Origin: Polyangia bacterium
Lineage (GTDB): Bacteria; Myxococcota_A; Polyangia; Nannocystales; Nannocystaceae
Direction: 5' to 3'
NCBI GenBank assembly: GCA_030429545.1
Contig: JAUIFF010000008.1
Coordinates: 287,297-351,296, forward strand
DNA length: 64,000 bases
The position numbers and the translations under genes were made by a program. The notes beneath the pieces are model-generated. The model saw nothing but the letters and a program-made list of their open reading frames with translations, searched no databases and had not been told where the DNA came from. Shown piece after piece: positions 17,196 through 25,833 of the stretch (its first letter is position 1; each line of letters opens with the position of its first letter).

Positions 17196-17975
17196 CTAGC
17201 CGGCTTGGTTCCGGCCTTGCTCGACCGACTCGACCGCAATCGCGATCCGCCACAGGGTTGCCGCCAGGGTCAGGCCTGCAAGCCCGCGGCCGGCCCAGAT
17301 AGCCCAGCCGGTACCCATGCCCCAAACCGCAACAAACAGTGAACATACAATGAAGCCGGCGGCGAGGAAATTGACACCAACGGCTGCGGCGAGTTGCTTG
17401 GGCACCGTGCGAAACAGGTCCCGAAAGCTGTGGAGCAGGGTTTTGGGGTGCAGGGCCGAGGCCTCGGCGAGCACGATTTGGGTCCGGGCCCGGTCGAGGG
17501 CAACCGAGCAAATGCTCCACACGACGAACACGGTAGCGGCCTTGATGAGCGGTTGCTCGAGCCCGCGGACCAGGAGGCCAGCGGTCATGAGCGCGAGTGC
17601 CCGGGCGATCAGTGCGTAAAACGTCACGATCAACATGTGCGGGCTTTTGCTCGCGGCTGTGCCGATAAACTCGGCGGTCGGCTTGGGCCCGCTCAGTCGG
17701 CTGATGACACCGGCCACCAGCAAAATCCATGTAATTGCACTGAGTATACCGGCGGTCACCACCGCGGTACCGATCAGGGCGCCGAGCTCGGGGTTTTGCG
17801 AAAACAGCTCGCCGATGCCGGGGAGCAGCTGCTCGCGCAGGTAGGTGTGGGGGCTAATCGCCTGCGAGACCGTGGCCGCAACCGGCCGCGAAAATGCATA
17901 TGCAATTACAAGTTGGGTGACCCACAGACCGAGCCACAGCCCCGGGGCCGAACGCACGCGTTGTAGAGCATTCAC
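17196..17975 (-). CDS. Polytopic membrane protein, unknown function
   Basis: 259 residues. The GTG at 17975 overlaps the TGA of the upstream peptidase gene (GTGA), so translation is coupled. Six or so hydrophobic segments are visible (LWLGLWVTQLVIAYAF; LIGTAVVTAGILSAITWILLV; IVTFYALIARALALMTAGLL; AATVFVVWSICSVAL; AAAVGVNFLAAGFIVCSLFV; GLAGLTLAATLWRIAI). No family was recognised. Co-expression with the M1 peptidase lipoprotein suggests a shared envelope role, but nothing more specific. Confidence 0.75.
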   Translation of the reverse strand: MNALQRVRSAPGLWLGLWVTQLVIAYAFSRPVAATVSQAISPHTYLREQLLPGIGELFSQNPELGALIGTAVVTAGILSAITWILLVAGVISRLSGPKPTAEFIGTAASKSPHMLIVTFYALIARALALMTAGLLVRGLEQPLIKAATVFVVWSICSVALDRARTQIVLAEASALHPKTLLHSFRDLFRTVPKQLAAAVGVNFLAAGFIVCSLFVAVWGMGTGWAIWAGRGLAGLTLAATLWRIAIAVESVEQGRNQAG

Positions 17976-20173
17976 AGGCCCATCCCTCCAATGGCGATGA
18001 GTTCGGCGAGTTCGGCACTGTCGACCACCGCCTGGGTCAGGCCGTCGTCCTTGCGCTTGCGTGTGCGCGTGTTGTCGAGGGTGTGGGCTTCGAGCAGCAG
18101 CTTTTGGTCGGGGTCGATGGTTGCCCGGATGCCCCGTTTGCCGGGAAATGTAAACGCCCAGTAGCGGGCCTTGCCGTCCCACATGCGCCGCTGGGTCGAG
18201 CCGTCTTCAAACTCGACTTCGAGCTCAACCGGCACCGGAAACTCGCCCTTGCGGTCGATCACCACCAGGGTCTCGACCAGGTCGTCGTCGAGTTTGGCCG
18301 TCGGGGTGTCGAGGCCTTCCGGCTCTTCGCCGCCGATCAGTTCGCCGGCATCGTTGCGATGCCAGCCACTGCGGCCAACAATGCGCCGGACCTTGAGGGT
18401 GCGGAGTTTGTAGTCGACGGCATCGACGGTTTGCAGGGCCTGGTCGAGGTAGTCACGCACGTCGAGTACAACCTCGGGTTGGCTTTCGGGGTGTTTGGGG
18501 TCGTCGTGGCGAATCTTGGCCTCGGCCAGGGTCACGCGGCGGCCGATCGTGGCGATCAGGGTGTCGGCGAGGTCGGAGCCCTTGGGGTGGCGAAACCGGT
18601 ATTTGTCGGCGTAGGCCCGCAGACCCTTATCGAACACCTCGTGGCCAACAAGGTTGCGCAGCGTGAGCATGAGCGCCGCGGTTTTGCGGTACACGGTGAC
18701 CCCGTAGCTCGGGTTGAACGCGCGGTAGGTATCGACCTGGCGATCGACGGCATCAATGGTTGAGGCGCCGAGCAGGGCCATCCGCACCGAGTCGTCGATG
18801 GTGAGTTTTTGGTTGCCCAACTTGGCCACCCACGGGTCGTCGGGGTGCCAGTCGTACATCACCAGCATGTTGGAGGTGGTGTTCATGCCCTCGTCGAGCC
18901 ACGGTTGGGCAAACTCATTGCTGGCCAACAGCCCCTGAAAGTACTGGTGGCCAAACTCGTGGACGGTGGTGAAGCGACCGGAGAACTGCTCGGCAAATCC
19001 CAGGAGTTTGGCCGGCCCGGGGTTGAGGATGTCTGAGGTTGTGTAGAGCGTGGGGTACTCCATGCCGCCAGCTTCTTCGCCCCCGTCGGGTGCGTGGACG
19101 ATGGTGATCGTCGACCACGGGTAGGGGCCAAAGCGCTTTTCCATGCTCTTGAGGGTTTCGATTTGGGCCTCAAAGTGGGCTTCGGCGTCGCCGACATGCT
19201 CGGGTTGGATCAGCTGGCGGATGCGAATGCCGTTGTAGTCGCGGTGGTACTCGACAAAGTCGGGGTCGGCGGTCCAGGCAAAATCGTGGACCATCTCAGC
19301 CTTGTAGGTCAGTTTTTTGCGACCGTCGGCGACTTCCTCGGCTGTGCGGATACCACTTGCACCTACAACCATGTTTTCGGGAACATCCAAGAACACCTGG
19401 TAGTTGCCAAAGTCGGCATAAAACTCGCTGTGGAAGGTGAACACATGGGCCTGCCACCCGGTTTCTTCCAACACACCGACCTTGGGAAACCACTGGGCGA
19501 CCATAAAGAAGTCGTCGTGGTAGCCGGTGCGCGCGAACACGGTTGGCAGCTGGGTGACAAACGCTAGTTCAATGGTGACTTGCTGGCCCGGCCCGACCGT
19601 GGTCGGCAACTTGACATCGGCGAGGCTCGGGTCGTCGCGCTCTTTCCACTCGAGTTGCTTGGGCTGTTGTTGCTGGAGCTCGGTCGGCGAAGGGGCGTCG
19701 ACTCCGGTCCGCAGCTCGGTGAGGTTGGCCGACGTGATATCGATGTAGCCCCATTGCCAGTTGTCGGGGCGACCTGTGCGGTGGGCCCCACGGCCCTCCG
19801 CCATCCAGGTGGTGTCCTCGGCCCGAAACGCATTCATGTAGAGGTGCAGGGGCAAATGGTCGACGGTCTGCGTGGTCCGGTTGCGCCACGTGATACGCAC
19901 GGTGCCGGTGACCTGGCGTTTTTCGGCATCTAGCTGGGCATCAATGACGTAATCGGCGATCCGCGACTTCGCCGGGACACTGCCGCGTTGGTCGGGTGGA
20001 CGCAGGGCTTCGGTCGGCTCGGCCACAGGTGTGTTGGCCGGGGCCGGCGGATCGCAGGCGATCAGTCCGAGTGCCGCAACCAAGCCCAAGGCAGACGTCC
20101 AAAAAATGTTGTGAGCGCGGGGGATAACCCCACCGGCGTCGAGACTCCTGACTCCGCTAAAACCCACAAACAT
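17972..20173 (-). CDS. M1-family zinc metallopeptidase lipoprotein
   Basis: 733 residues from ATG 20173. A lipoprotein signal (TSALGLVAALGLIAC) anchors the protein. An N-terminal beta domain (DYVIDAQLDAEKRQVTGTV) is followed by the gluzincin catalytic core: the exopeptidase-type GGMEYPTLYTT, the zinc motif HEFGHQYF, and downstream WLDEGMNTT supplying the third ligand Glu. This is the arrangement of M1 aminopeptidases. A short Arg/Lys-rich segment lies near the C-terminus (TRTRKRKDD). It probably digests peptides at the outer envelope, in keeping with a predatory or saprophytic lifestyle (inference). The downstream membrane protein gene overlaps by 4 bp. Confidence 0.88.
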   Translation of the reverse strand: MFVGFSGVRSLDAGGVIPRAHNIFWTSALGLVAALGLIACDPPAPANTPVAEPTEALRPPDQRGSVPAKSRIADYVIDAQLDAEKRQVTGTVRITWRNRTTQTVDHLPLHLYMNAFRAEDTTWMAEGRGAHRTGRPDNWQWGYIDITSANLTELRTGVDAPSPTELQQQQPKQLEWKERDDPSLADVKLPTTVGPGQQVTIELAFVTQLPTVFARTGYHDDFFMVAQWFPKVGVLEETGWQAHVFTFHSEFYADFGNYQVFLDVPENMVVGASGIRTAEEVADGRKKLTYKAEMVHDFAWTADPDFVEYHRDYNGIRIRQLIQPEHVGDAEAHFEAQIETLKSMEKRFGPYPWSTITIVHAPDGGEEAGGMEYPTLYTTSDILNPGPAKLLGFAEQFSGRFTTVHEFGHQYFQGLLASNEFAQPWLDEGMNTTSNMLVMYDWHPDDPWVAKLGNQKLTIDDSVRMALLGASTIDAVDRQVDTYRAFNPSYGVTVYRKTAALMLTLRNLVGHEVFDKGLRAYADKYRFRHPKGSDLADTLIATIGRRVTLAEAKIRHDDPKHPESQPEVVLDVRDYLDQALQTVDAVDYKLRTLKVRRIVGRSGWHRNDAGELIGGEEPEGLDTPTAKLDDDLVETLVVIDRKGEFPVPVELEVEFEDGSTQRRMWDGKARYWAFTFPGKRGIRATIDPDQKLLLEAHTLDNTRTRKRKDDGLTQAVVDSAELAELIAIGGMGL

Positions 20174-20324
20174 CCCCTTCTTGCTTCGGACAGCATGCCT
20201 ACCACCGAGGTTTCGCCGCGGCAACCAACACCGGCAGTTGAATCCAGCAACTTGTGCGAGGAAAACCACAGCAGGCGTGCTGACAGGATCGAGCAGGTCG
20301 GTTACCAAGGGCACGACAGGGACA

Positions 20325-20813
20325 ATGAAGATAGGTCCGCTGACATATGCTGCGTTTTGTGCGCAAGCGCGCTCCCTCGGGGAGCGTCTTCGGGGCGGTG
20401 AGCTGTTGTTGCTCAACGGATCGATGGGCGCGGGCAAGACAACTTTTACCCGTGCACTCGCCGAGGGGTTGAAAGTCGATAACCCCGGCCGCGTTCGCAG
20501 CCCGACCTTTGCCCTGTGTGTGACCTATCCCGGCCCGGTGCCGCTGATGCACCTCGATCTCTACCGGCTCGACGGGACCGATGGGATTCAGGCAGCGGCC
20601 TTCGAGGCACTCGGCCTCGAGTTTGATGAGCTCGTCGCTCCCGACCGAGTCGTCGTGGTCGAGTGGGCAAGCCGCTGGACCTGCGCCCCACGTGAACACT
20701 TGCGCCTCGACTTTGAGATCGTTGGCGAGGCATTTGACCAGCGGCAGATTGTCGCAACCCCGTGTGGACAGCTCGCCAGCGAAGTCCTTTCCCGGTGGTT
20801 GGGTAACGCGTGA
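20325..20813 (+). CDS. tsaE: tRNA threonylcarbamoyladenosine biosynthesis ATPase TsaE
   Basis: 162 residues from ATG 20325 (AGGGA at 20318-20322). A Walker A P-loop (LLNGSMGAGKTTFTRAL) is followed by VRSPTFALCVTYPGPVPLMHLDLYRL, the TsaE switch and HxDxYR signature, and VVVVEWASR (Walker B-like region with the conserved E-W). TsaE with TsaB and TsaD makes the t6A37 modification in tRNAs that read ANN codons. It is divergent from the M1 peptidase gene. Confidence 0.93.
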   Translation: MKIGPLTYAAFCAQARSLGERLRGGELLLLNGSMGAGKTTFTRALAEGLKVDNPGRVRSPTFALCVTYPGPVPLMHLDLYRLDGTDGIQAAAFEALGLEFDELVAPDRVVVVEWASRWTCAPREHLRLDFEIVGEAFDQRQIVATPCGQLASEVLSRWLGNA

Positions 20814-21206
20814 GACCCCTAGCGGGGATCCACCTAACCTACGAGTTGTGGTCTTTAGGAACCATCGCCGCAGGCATGTACGTGCATCGACTTATGCCCA
20901 AATACCGGTAACGAAATCGAATCGTTTTGGGCGCTTAGCTAGCAAATACAGGGTGTGCAGGGCCCCACATTCGCGGCAATGGTTCTCCCGCGAACACCAC
21001 AGCTGCGGCCCAAAGACCCCGAGTTTTTTGCCAGTACACAGGCTTCGGTCACGGTCTCACTGTCGAGAAAATTTGCCCATGTGGTGTTTAGGGCTTTGCA
21101 CAAGAGCGATACCGGGTTTATGGTGCACGCGCCACGCGGAGCAAACCGCGTGAAACACACACCACCACCGTCCAATCGACATCCTATTAGCGAGAGAAGT
21201 ACAAAC
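20814..21206. other. 393-bp gap upstream of the histone-like gene
   Basis: The gap is less GC-rich than its flanks. It holds one TGYANNTRCA palindrome (20877-20886) and an open frame in phase with the histone-like gene from 20955. The composition of that extension is not coding-like. I see no RNA gene or defined promoter. Confidence 0.4.
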
Positions 21207-21398
21207 ATGGACAATTCAAAGACCAGGGAAACAGTTGTTGTCGGCACCAAAGTCAAGGACGTCGTCCGTGATGCCGGGTTGCGCAGCGATGGCGAGCTGA
21301 TTTCGGCCGTCTCCGACAAGGTCCACGACCTCCTGCAGGCGGCCATCAAGCGCTGCAAGTCGAACAATCGCTCGACCCTCCGCCCGCACGACCTCTAG
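21207..21398 (+). CDS. Bacterial histone-fold protein (single-domain, histone-like)
   Basis: 63 residues, Lys/Arg-rich. The sequence has a short strand-turn (TVVVGTKVKDVVRDAG), a long central helix (GELISAVSDKVHDLLQAAIKR) and a C-terminal NNRSTLRPHDL. This matches the helix-strand-helix-strand-helix plan of archaeal-type histones: the RST....HD segment resembles the conserved loop-2 Arg/Thr and helix-3 Asp (R-D clamp), and the length fits minimal bacterial histones such as those described in Bdellovibrio and the DUF1931-like families. The likely role is DNA binding and compaction as a dimer. Start at ATG 21207, with AGAGAAG upstream. A strong terminator follows, so it is a compact single-gene unit, as expected for an abundant nucleoid protein. 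Confidence 0.72.
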   Translation: MDNSKTRETVVVGTKVKDVVRDAGLRSDGELISAVSDKVHDLLQAAIKRCKSNNRSTLRPHDL

Positions 21399-21416
21399 GG
21401 TCCATCCGATCCCAAC

Positions 21417-21443
21417 AAAAGGCCCTCTGCGGGCCTTTTTTTG
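21417..21443 (+). terminator. Strong Rho-independent terminator after the histone-like gene
   Basis: AAGGCCC, a TCTGC loop and GGGCCTT are followed by a run of seven T residues. It is about 20 bp after the stop codon. Confidence 0.92.
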
Positions 21444-21476
21444 TGGTTCACACAGGATTCGGCATAACCCTCGACA

Positions 21477-22958
21477 ATGTCGACAAAGCGTCTTGTCAAA
21501 CGCATGGGCCTCGCGGCGTTGGGCATCCTCGTGGTGCTCGCGGCGATATTGGTGATCCGCACCCTGTCCTTGCCCCCGGCACCCGAGCCACGCGACCCGG
21601 CCAAGCCCCACGCGATCGACATCGATCGCGCGGCGGCCCGGCTGGCATCTGCCATCCAGATCAAAACGTTGAGCCATGGCGGTGAGGGTCCGGTCGAGGG
21701 TCCGGCATTCTTGCAGCTACATGATTTTTTGGCGACCACCTATCCCGTCGCCCACCAAAAATTAACGCGCGAGGTCGTCAACGAATACAGCCTGCTATAC
21801 AAGTGGGAGGGCACGGATCCGCAGGCGGCACCCATCGCGTTGCTGGCCCATCTCGATGTCGTCCCCACGCCACGGCCCGAAGCCTGGGAGCACCCGCCCT
21901 TTGCCGGTGTGGTTGCCGACGGGTTCATTTGGGGCCGGGGAGCACTCGACGACAAAAGTTCGGTACTGGCGATCCTCGAAGCCGCCGAGGCGTTGTTGGC
22001 TGCCGGGTTTGAACCGTCGCGGACCATCTACTTTGCATTTGGCCACGACGAGGAGGACAGCGGCCACCAGGGGGCCGAACAAATTGCCAAGTTACTCGGC
22101 GAGCGCGGGGTTCACCTAGAGTTTGTGCTCGACGAGGGCTCGGTCGTGATTGAAGGGGCGATGCCCGGGGTGCGCGAGCCGGTGGCGCTCATCGGCGTGG
22201 CCGAAAAGGGGTTTGCCACCCTCGAGTTGCGGGCCAAGGCCGACGGCGGGCACTCTTCGATGCCGCCCAAGGGTGGGGTCATTGCCCGCCTCGCACGTGC
22301 CCTCGATCGCCTCGAAAACCACCCGATGCCGGCCAATATCCGGGCACCGGTCGACGGGATGTTGCTGGCACTCGCCCCCCACATGCCATTTGGTATGCGG
22401 ATGGTGATGGCCAACCAGTGGTTGTTTGAGCCGGTCCTCATCGGAATATTTGCAAGTGCACACAACTCGAATGCGATGATTCGCACCACCACGGCCATGA
22501 CAGTTGTTCGCGGAGGCGTGAAGGACAACGTGTTGCCGCAACAGGGGCGTGCGGTCCTCAATTTTCGAATTTTGCCTGGCGAGACATCGGCCGATGTGCT
22601 CGAGCACGTGCGCGCGGTTGTCGACGATCCAGAGGTGGCGATCGAAGTCTTGGAAACCCACGAGCCGACCGCCGTTTCGCGCACCGACGCAGTTGGTTAC
22701 CGGGCGATTGCGGAGGCCACCTCGCAGTTGTTTCCGACCGCCGCCGTAGCCCCGAGCCTGGTGATCGCCGCCACCGATTCGCACCACTACGTCGACGTAG
22801 CGAGCGATCTGTACCGGTTTTTACCCGTCCACATGCAACCTGAGGATCTCGACCGGCTCCACGGCGTCAACGAGCGTCTAGCGGTAGCCGACTACCAACG
22901 CATGATCGATTTTTATATCCGCGTTATCCAACAAAGCTGCGCGGACCAGGCCCCTTGA
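21477..22958 (+). CDS. M20-family zinc peptidase (PM20D1/carboxypeptidase-like), membrane anchored
   Basis: 493 residues. An N-terminal membrane helix (LAALGILVVLAAILVI) precedes an M20 catalytic domain. Zinc-site motifs are visible: LLAHLDVVPT (HxD), WGRGALDDKSS (bridging Asp region), FGHDEEDSGHQGA (general base Glu plus Glu ligand), VLDEGSVV (Asp/Glu ligand) and, near the C-terminus, ATDSHHYVDVA (His ligand). The lid/dimerisation domain lies between (HSSMPPKGGVIARLA). Length and the N-terminal anchor fit the Gly-X carboxypeptidase / PM20D1 subgroup, which acts on dipeptides or N-acyl amino acids. The substrate here is not inferable. Confidence 0.88.
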   Translation: MSTKRLVKRMGLAALGILVVLAAILVIRTLSLPPAPEPRDPAKPHAIDIDRAAARLASAIQIKTLSHGGEGPVEGPAFLQLHDFLATTYPVAHQKLTREVVNEYSLLYKWEGTDPQAAPIALLAHLDVVPTPRPEAWEHPPFAGVVADGFIWGRGALDDKSSVLAILEAAEALLAAGFEPSRTIYFAFGHDEEDSGHQGAEQIAKLLGERGVHLEFVLDEGSVVIEGAMPGVREPVALIGVAEKGFATLELRAKADGGHSSMPPKGGVIARLARALDRLENHPMPANIRAPVDGMLLALAPHMPFGMRMVMANQWLFEPVLIGIFASAHNSNAMIRTTTAMTVVRGGVKDNVLPQQGRAVLNFRILPGETSADVLEHVRAVVDDPEVAIEVLETHEPTAVSRTDAVGYRAIAEATSQLFPTAAVAPSLVIAATDSHHYVDVASDLYRFLPVHMQPEDLDRLHGVNERLAVADYQRMIDFYIRVIQQSCADQAP

Positions 22959-23003
22959 GCTTATGGGCTTGCGGCCCGGGTGAGATCGGGGTGACGATAG
23001 GGC

Positions 23004-24404
23004 ATGCCGAATTACGGCGATATCGAGAAAATCCGTCCCGACAAGGTACGTCCCGTACGCGCTTTTTTTACCGGGGTCATCGGGCTCGCCCTGCGGATCT
23101 TCTTTCGCCGGATCGAGCTCTACGGCACCGAAAAGATGCCGCAGACCGGGCCGGTGATGTTTGTACTCAACCACATCAACGCCCTGATCGACCCCGGCAT
23201 CTTGTTGGTGATGTCGCCGCGGCCGGTGAGCTTTTTGGCCAAGTCGACCCTCTACGGCATGCCGGTGGTTGGCGCTTTGGTGCGTGGGTTTGACTCGATT
23301 CCGATTTTTCGGCGGATGGACGCCGACGGCAACAAAGTCGACAACAACCAAACATTTGTACTTGCACGCAAGTTGCTGTCCAACGGCGGCATCCTCGCGA
23401 TCTTCCCCGAGGGGACCTCCCACAGCGACCCCAAGTTGCGGCCGATGAAAACCGGGGCTGCCCGGATAGCCCTTGGAGCCCAGCTCGCCGACCTCAAGAT
23501 CGTGCCGATCGGTCTCGACTACGACGACAAGGAGAGGTTTCGCAGCAACGTATTGTTGTACTTTGGCGAGGCCTTCTCCCCGGGCGACCTGGTCGAGCTC
23601 GACGAATCGGGCGAGCCCCCGCGCACGCGTGTGCTGGAGCTGACCGAGGCCATTGGCCGTGCCCTCGGCGAGGTCACCATTCAAGCCGAGCACGCCGAGG
23701 CCCTGCGGCTGGTCGAACGGGCCGAACGGATCTTTACCTCGGAGCGTGTCGCTCAAGAGGGGGCACAGGCGAGTTTGGCTGAGCGCTTTGAGTTGCGTCG
23801 GCGATTTGTCGCCGCCTATCACCGACTCAAGGCCGACTTCCCCGAACGGCTTCAGGGGCTCGAGCAGGAGATTTTGGGCTACGAGGAGGTGGCGGCCGAA
23901 CTCGGGCTGGACCCGGGGGCACCGCTCCCGGCCCGGTTATCACTGGTACAGGCGCTCGCTGCCGGTGCCCGCAGTTTGCTGGTGACTGTGGTGTTGCTGC
24001 CGATTGCGATGTTTGGGGTTGCGGCCCATTACCCGACCTACCGCGCGGTTGGGGCGTTTGCCCAACGCGGGGCCAAGGGCGACGATGACATGATCTCGAC
24101 CATCAAAGTCATCAGCTCCGTGGTGTTTTTCCCCCTGACCTGGCTGGCGTTAACCCTGGCCGCGTATTTGTATACGCAATGTGTTTGGGCCTGGGCCGGG
24201 CTGTTGCTGCTGCCGCTCACCGGGTATCTCGCGCTGCAGTTTTACGAGCGATTTGGGCGGATGCTCGGGGCCGTGCGCGGGCTGGTCTTGATGTTGACCC
24301 GCGGTCAGGTCATCGCCCGCATGCGAGCTGCCCGGCGACACATCTTTGACACGATTGTCGCCTTGGGTGATCTGGTCGAAGCGCCAGACGCCGAGAACTC
24401 ATAG
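23004..24404 (+). CDS. Glycerol-3-phosphate / 1-acylglycerol-3-phosphate acyltransferase family protein
   Basis: 466 residues. The PlsC-type acyltransferase domain occupies the first ~230 residues: FVLNHINALIDP (catalytic His/Asp block, with the NH-x5-D spacing of the eukaryotic-like GPAT group), a glycerol-phosphate pocket region (IPIFRR), FPEGTSHSDPKL (block III) and a following VPIGL. The C-terminal half has a helical segment and two to three membrane helices (LLVTVVLLPIAMFGVAAHY; VVFFPLTWLALTLAAYL; LLLLPLTGYLALQF). The role is phospholipid synthesis or remodelling at the inner membrane. It lies 45 bp downstream of the M20 peptidase gene on the same strand. Confidence 0.88.
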   Translation: MPNYGDIEKIRPDKVRPVRAFFTGVIGLALRIFFRRIELYGTEKMPQTGPVMFVLNHINALIDPGILLVMSPRPVSFLAKSTLYGMPVVGALVRGFDSIPIFRRMDADGNKVDNNQTFVLARKLLSNGGILAIFPEGTSHSDPKLRPMKTGAARIALGAQLADLKIVPIGLDYDDKERFRSNVLLYFGEAFSPGDLVELDESGEPPRTRVLELTEAIGRALGEVTIQAEHAEALRLVERAERIFTSERVAQEGAQASLAERFELRRRFVAAYHRLKADFPERLQGLEQEILGYEEVAAELGLDPGAPLPARLSLVQALAAGARSLLVTVVLLPIAMFGVAAHYPTYRAVGAFAQRGAKGDDDMISTIKVISSVVFFPLTWLALTLAAYLYTQCVWAWAGLLLLPLTGYLALQFYERFGRMLGAVRGLVLMLTRGQVIARMRAARRHIFDTIVALGDLVEAPDAENS

Positions 24405-24435
24405 CCCGTAGGTGCTATTTGTGCCACCTCGGGCT
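24403..24435. terminator. Hairpin between convergent acyltransferase and pncC genes
   Basis: AGCCCG plus AGGTG pair with CACCT plus CGGGCT, an 11-bp stem with a one-base bulge that overlaps the acyltransferase stop. There is no T-run on either strand, so it is a weak candidate. A TGTATGTACA palindrome lies just beyond (24465). Confidence 0.4.
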
Positions 24436-24488
24436 GCTCGCGAGAACTCGACGGCACAATATTTTGTATGTACATTAAAATCCCGAGG

Positions 24489-25010
24489 CTAGGTCGCGGC
24501 ATCGTCCGCGAGCAACTCGGCGACCAGCGCAAGCGCGGCCCCAACGGTACTGGCACGGACCTCATCCCGGCCGATATCGCCAAACTGGCAGCAGCGATGG
24601 CGGGTTGCTTGGCCAGTGCGTGCGGCCGCGATATGGACAAGGCCTGCCGGGCGAATCGGGCTCGCACTGCCCGGACCGGCCACACCCGTGACGGCCACGG
24701 CGAGCTGAGCATGGGGGTGCACGCGGGCCAACGCCCCCTCGGCCATCGCTCGGGCGACCTCCTCACTCACAGCTTCGCAGCGCATCACAATGTCGGCCGG
24801 GACCCCGAGCATCTGTGACTTACTCGCATACGAATAGGTGATGAAGGCTCGCTCGACGACATTGGACGCCCCGGGAATTCCGGTGAGTGTGGCGGAGATC
24901 AGGCCGCCGGTCAGCGACTCGGCGGTGACCAGCCGCAGGTTGCGCTGACAGCAGGTTTCGATGATGTGACGCGCCTGGGATCGCAACTGCTCGAGTGTCG
25001 GGTGAGCCAT
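24489..25010 (-). CDS. pncC: Nicotinamide-nucleotide amidohydrolase (CinA C-terminal domain)
   Basis: 173 residues, the stand-alone CinA C-terminal (PncC) form. TAESLTGGLISATLTGIPGAS is the catalytic Ser/substrate motif, followed by FITYSYASKSQMLGVP and AVTGVAGPGSASP, all typical of the family (GxA/SGP motif). PncC deamidates NMN to nicotinate mononucleotide in pyridine nucleotide recycling. Cytoplasmic. It is divergent from the outer-membrane protein gene. Confidence 0.93.
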   Translation of the reverse strand: MAHPTLEQLRSQARHIIETCCQRNLRLVTAESLTGGLISATLTGIPGASNVVERAFITYSYASKSQMLGVPADIVMRCEAVSEEVARAMAEGALARVHPHAQLAVAVTGVAGPGSASPIRPAGLVHIAAARTGQATRHRCCQFGDIGRDEVRASTVGAALALVAELLADDAAT

Positions 25011-25089
25011 CGCCCATCACGATAGATCACACCGGGTCGAGTTTGTCGGTTTGTCGCCCGCACGCGGGACATTTGGTAGCAACGGTTCC

Positions 25090-25833
25090 ATGTCCCGCGC
25101 GCTCATCCTGGCCCTCACGGTATTGTCGTGGATCGCAACTGCCCCAAACACCGCAAACGCGGCTCCAGGCGTCCAGATTGGCGGAAGCGTCGACAGCCAA
25201 AACGGGGCCAGCGGGCGCTCGAGCGCGCGTGGGGGAAAGGGCAAGCTCCCGTTTCGAGTGATCGGCGGCAATGCCGTGTCGGCCCTGCTGCCGGTCCAGG
25301 TCGGATTTGTCAGCTACATGCCACGGGTGCGAATCGGTTTTCAGTACGATCGCCAGCTCTACAAGTCGCACTGGGTCCACGCGGGTATTGCCGTGTTGCT
25401 CGACCGCGGCAACTGGGAAACATTTCGCCTCGACGATTGTGGGTTTGGCAACAACCCGAGCTCGCCCAACTGCGATGCCGCGACGGTTGCTGGCTTTGAT
25501 CTGTGGGCCGGTTACACCTACAAATTCTACCTCAAGGAGCATCCCTATTTGGTGCCCCACGTGCGCGGAAGTTTGGGCGGCGGGTTTTGGAAGTATCCGC
25601 AAATCGGCAAGTCGCGGATTCAGCAGCGTGATTGGTCGTGGACAATGAACCTGCGTGCCGGCGGTGGCCTGCGGTTTTTCTTTCTCGACTACCTAGGCAT
25701 TGGTCTCGACCTCAACCTCGCGATCGGGTTTGTTCGCCACAAGGACCAGGAGCTCAACCAGCTCGCCGTCAAATCGGGCAACTTCCTGCTCGGTATGGAG
25801 ATTTTGCCGCTGATCGTCGAGTACCGGTTTTAG
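25090..25833 (+). CDS. Outer-membrane beta-barrel-like protein
   Basis: 247 residues from ATG 25090. The Sec signal peptide ends near ANAAPG. The mature part alternates polar and aromatic residues in strand-length blocks (VRIGFQYDRQLYKSHWV, YTYKFYLKEHPYLVPHVRG, WTMNLRAGGGLRFFFLDY) and ends ..LPLIVEYRF, a C-terminal aromatic typical of BAM-assembled barrels. One Cys pair (DDCGFGNNPSSPNCD) could form a surface-loop disulfide. Function is unknown. The stop overlaps the end of the convergent pseudokinase gene by 4 bp. Confidence 0.75.
   Translation: MSRALILALTVLSWIATAPNTANAAPGVQIGGSVDSQNGASGRSSARGGKGKLPFRVIGGNAVSALLPVQVGFVSYMPRVRIGFQYDRQLYKSHWVHAGIAVLLDRGNWETFRLDDCGFGNNPSSPNCDAATVAGFDLWAGYTYKFYLKEHPYLVPHVRGSLGGGFWKYPQIGKSRIQQRDWSWTMNLRAGGGLRFFFLDYLGIGLDLNLAIGFVRHKDQELNQLAVKSGNFLLGMEILPLIVEYRF

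Noticed and set aside
20955..21206. N-terminal extension of the histone-like protein to 147 residues
   Set aside because: The extra 84 residues show non-coding composition, and the ATG at 21207 gives the length and domain limits of minimal histones.
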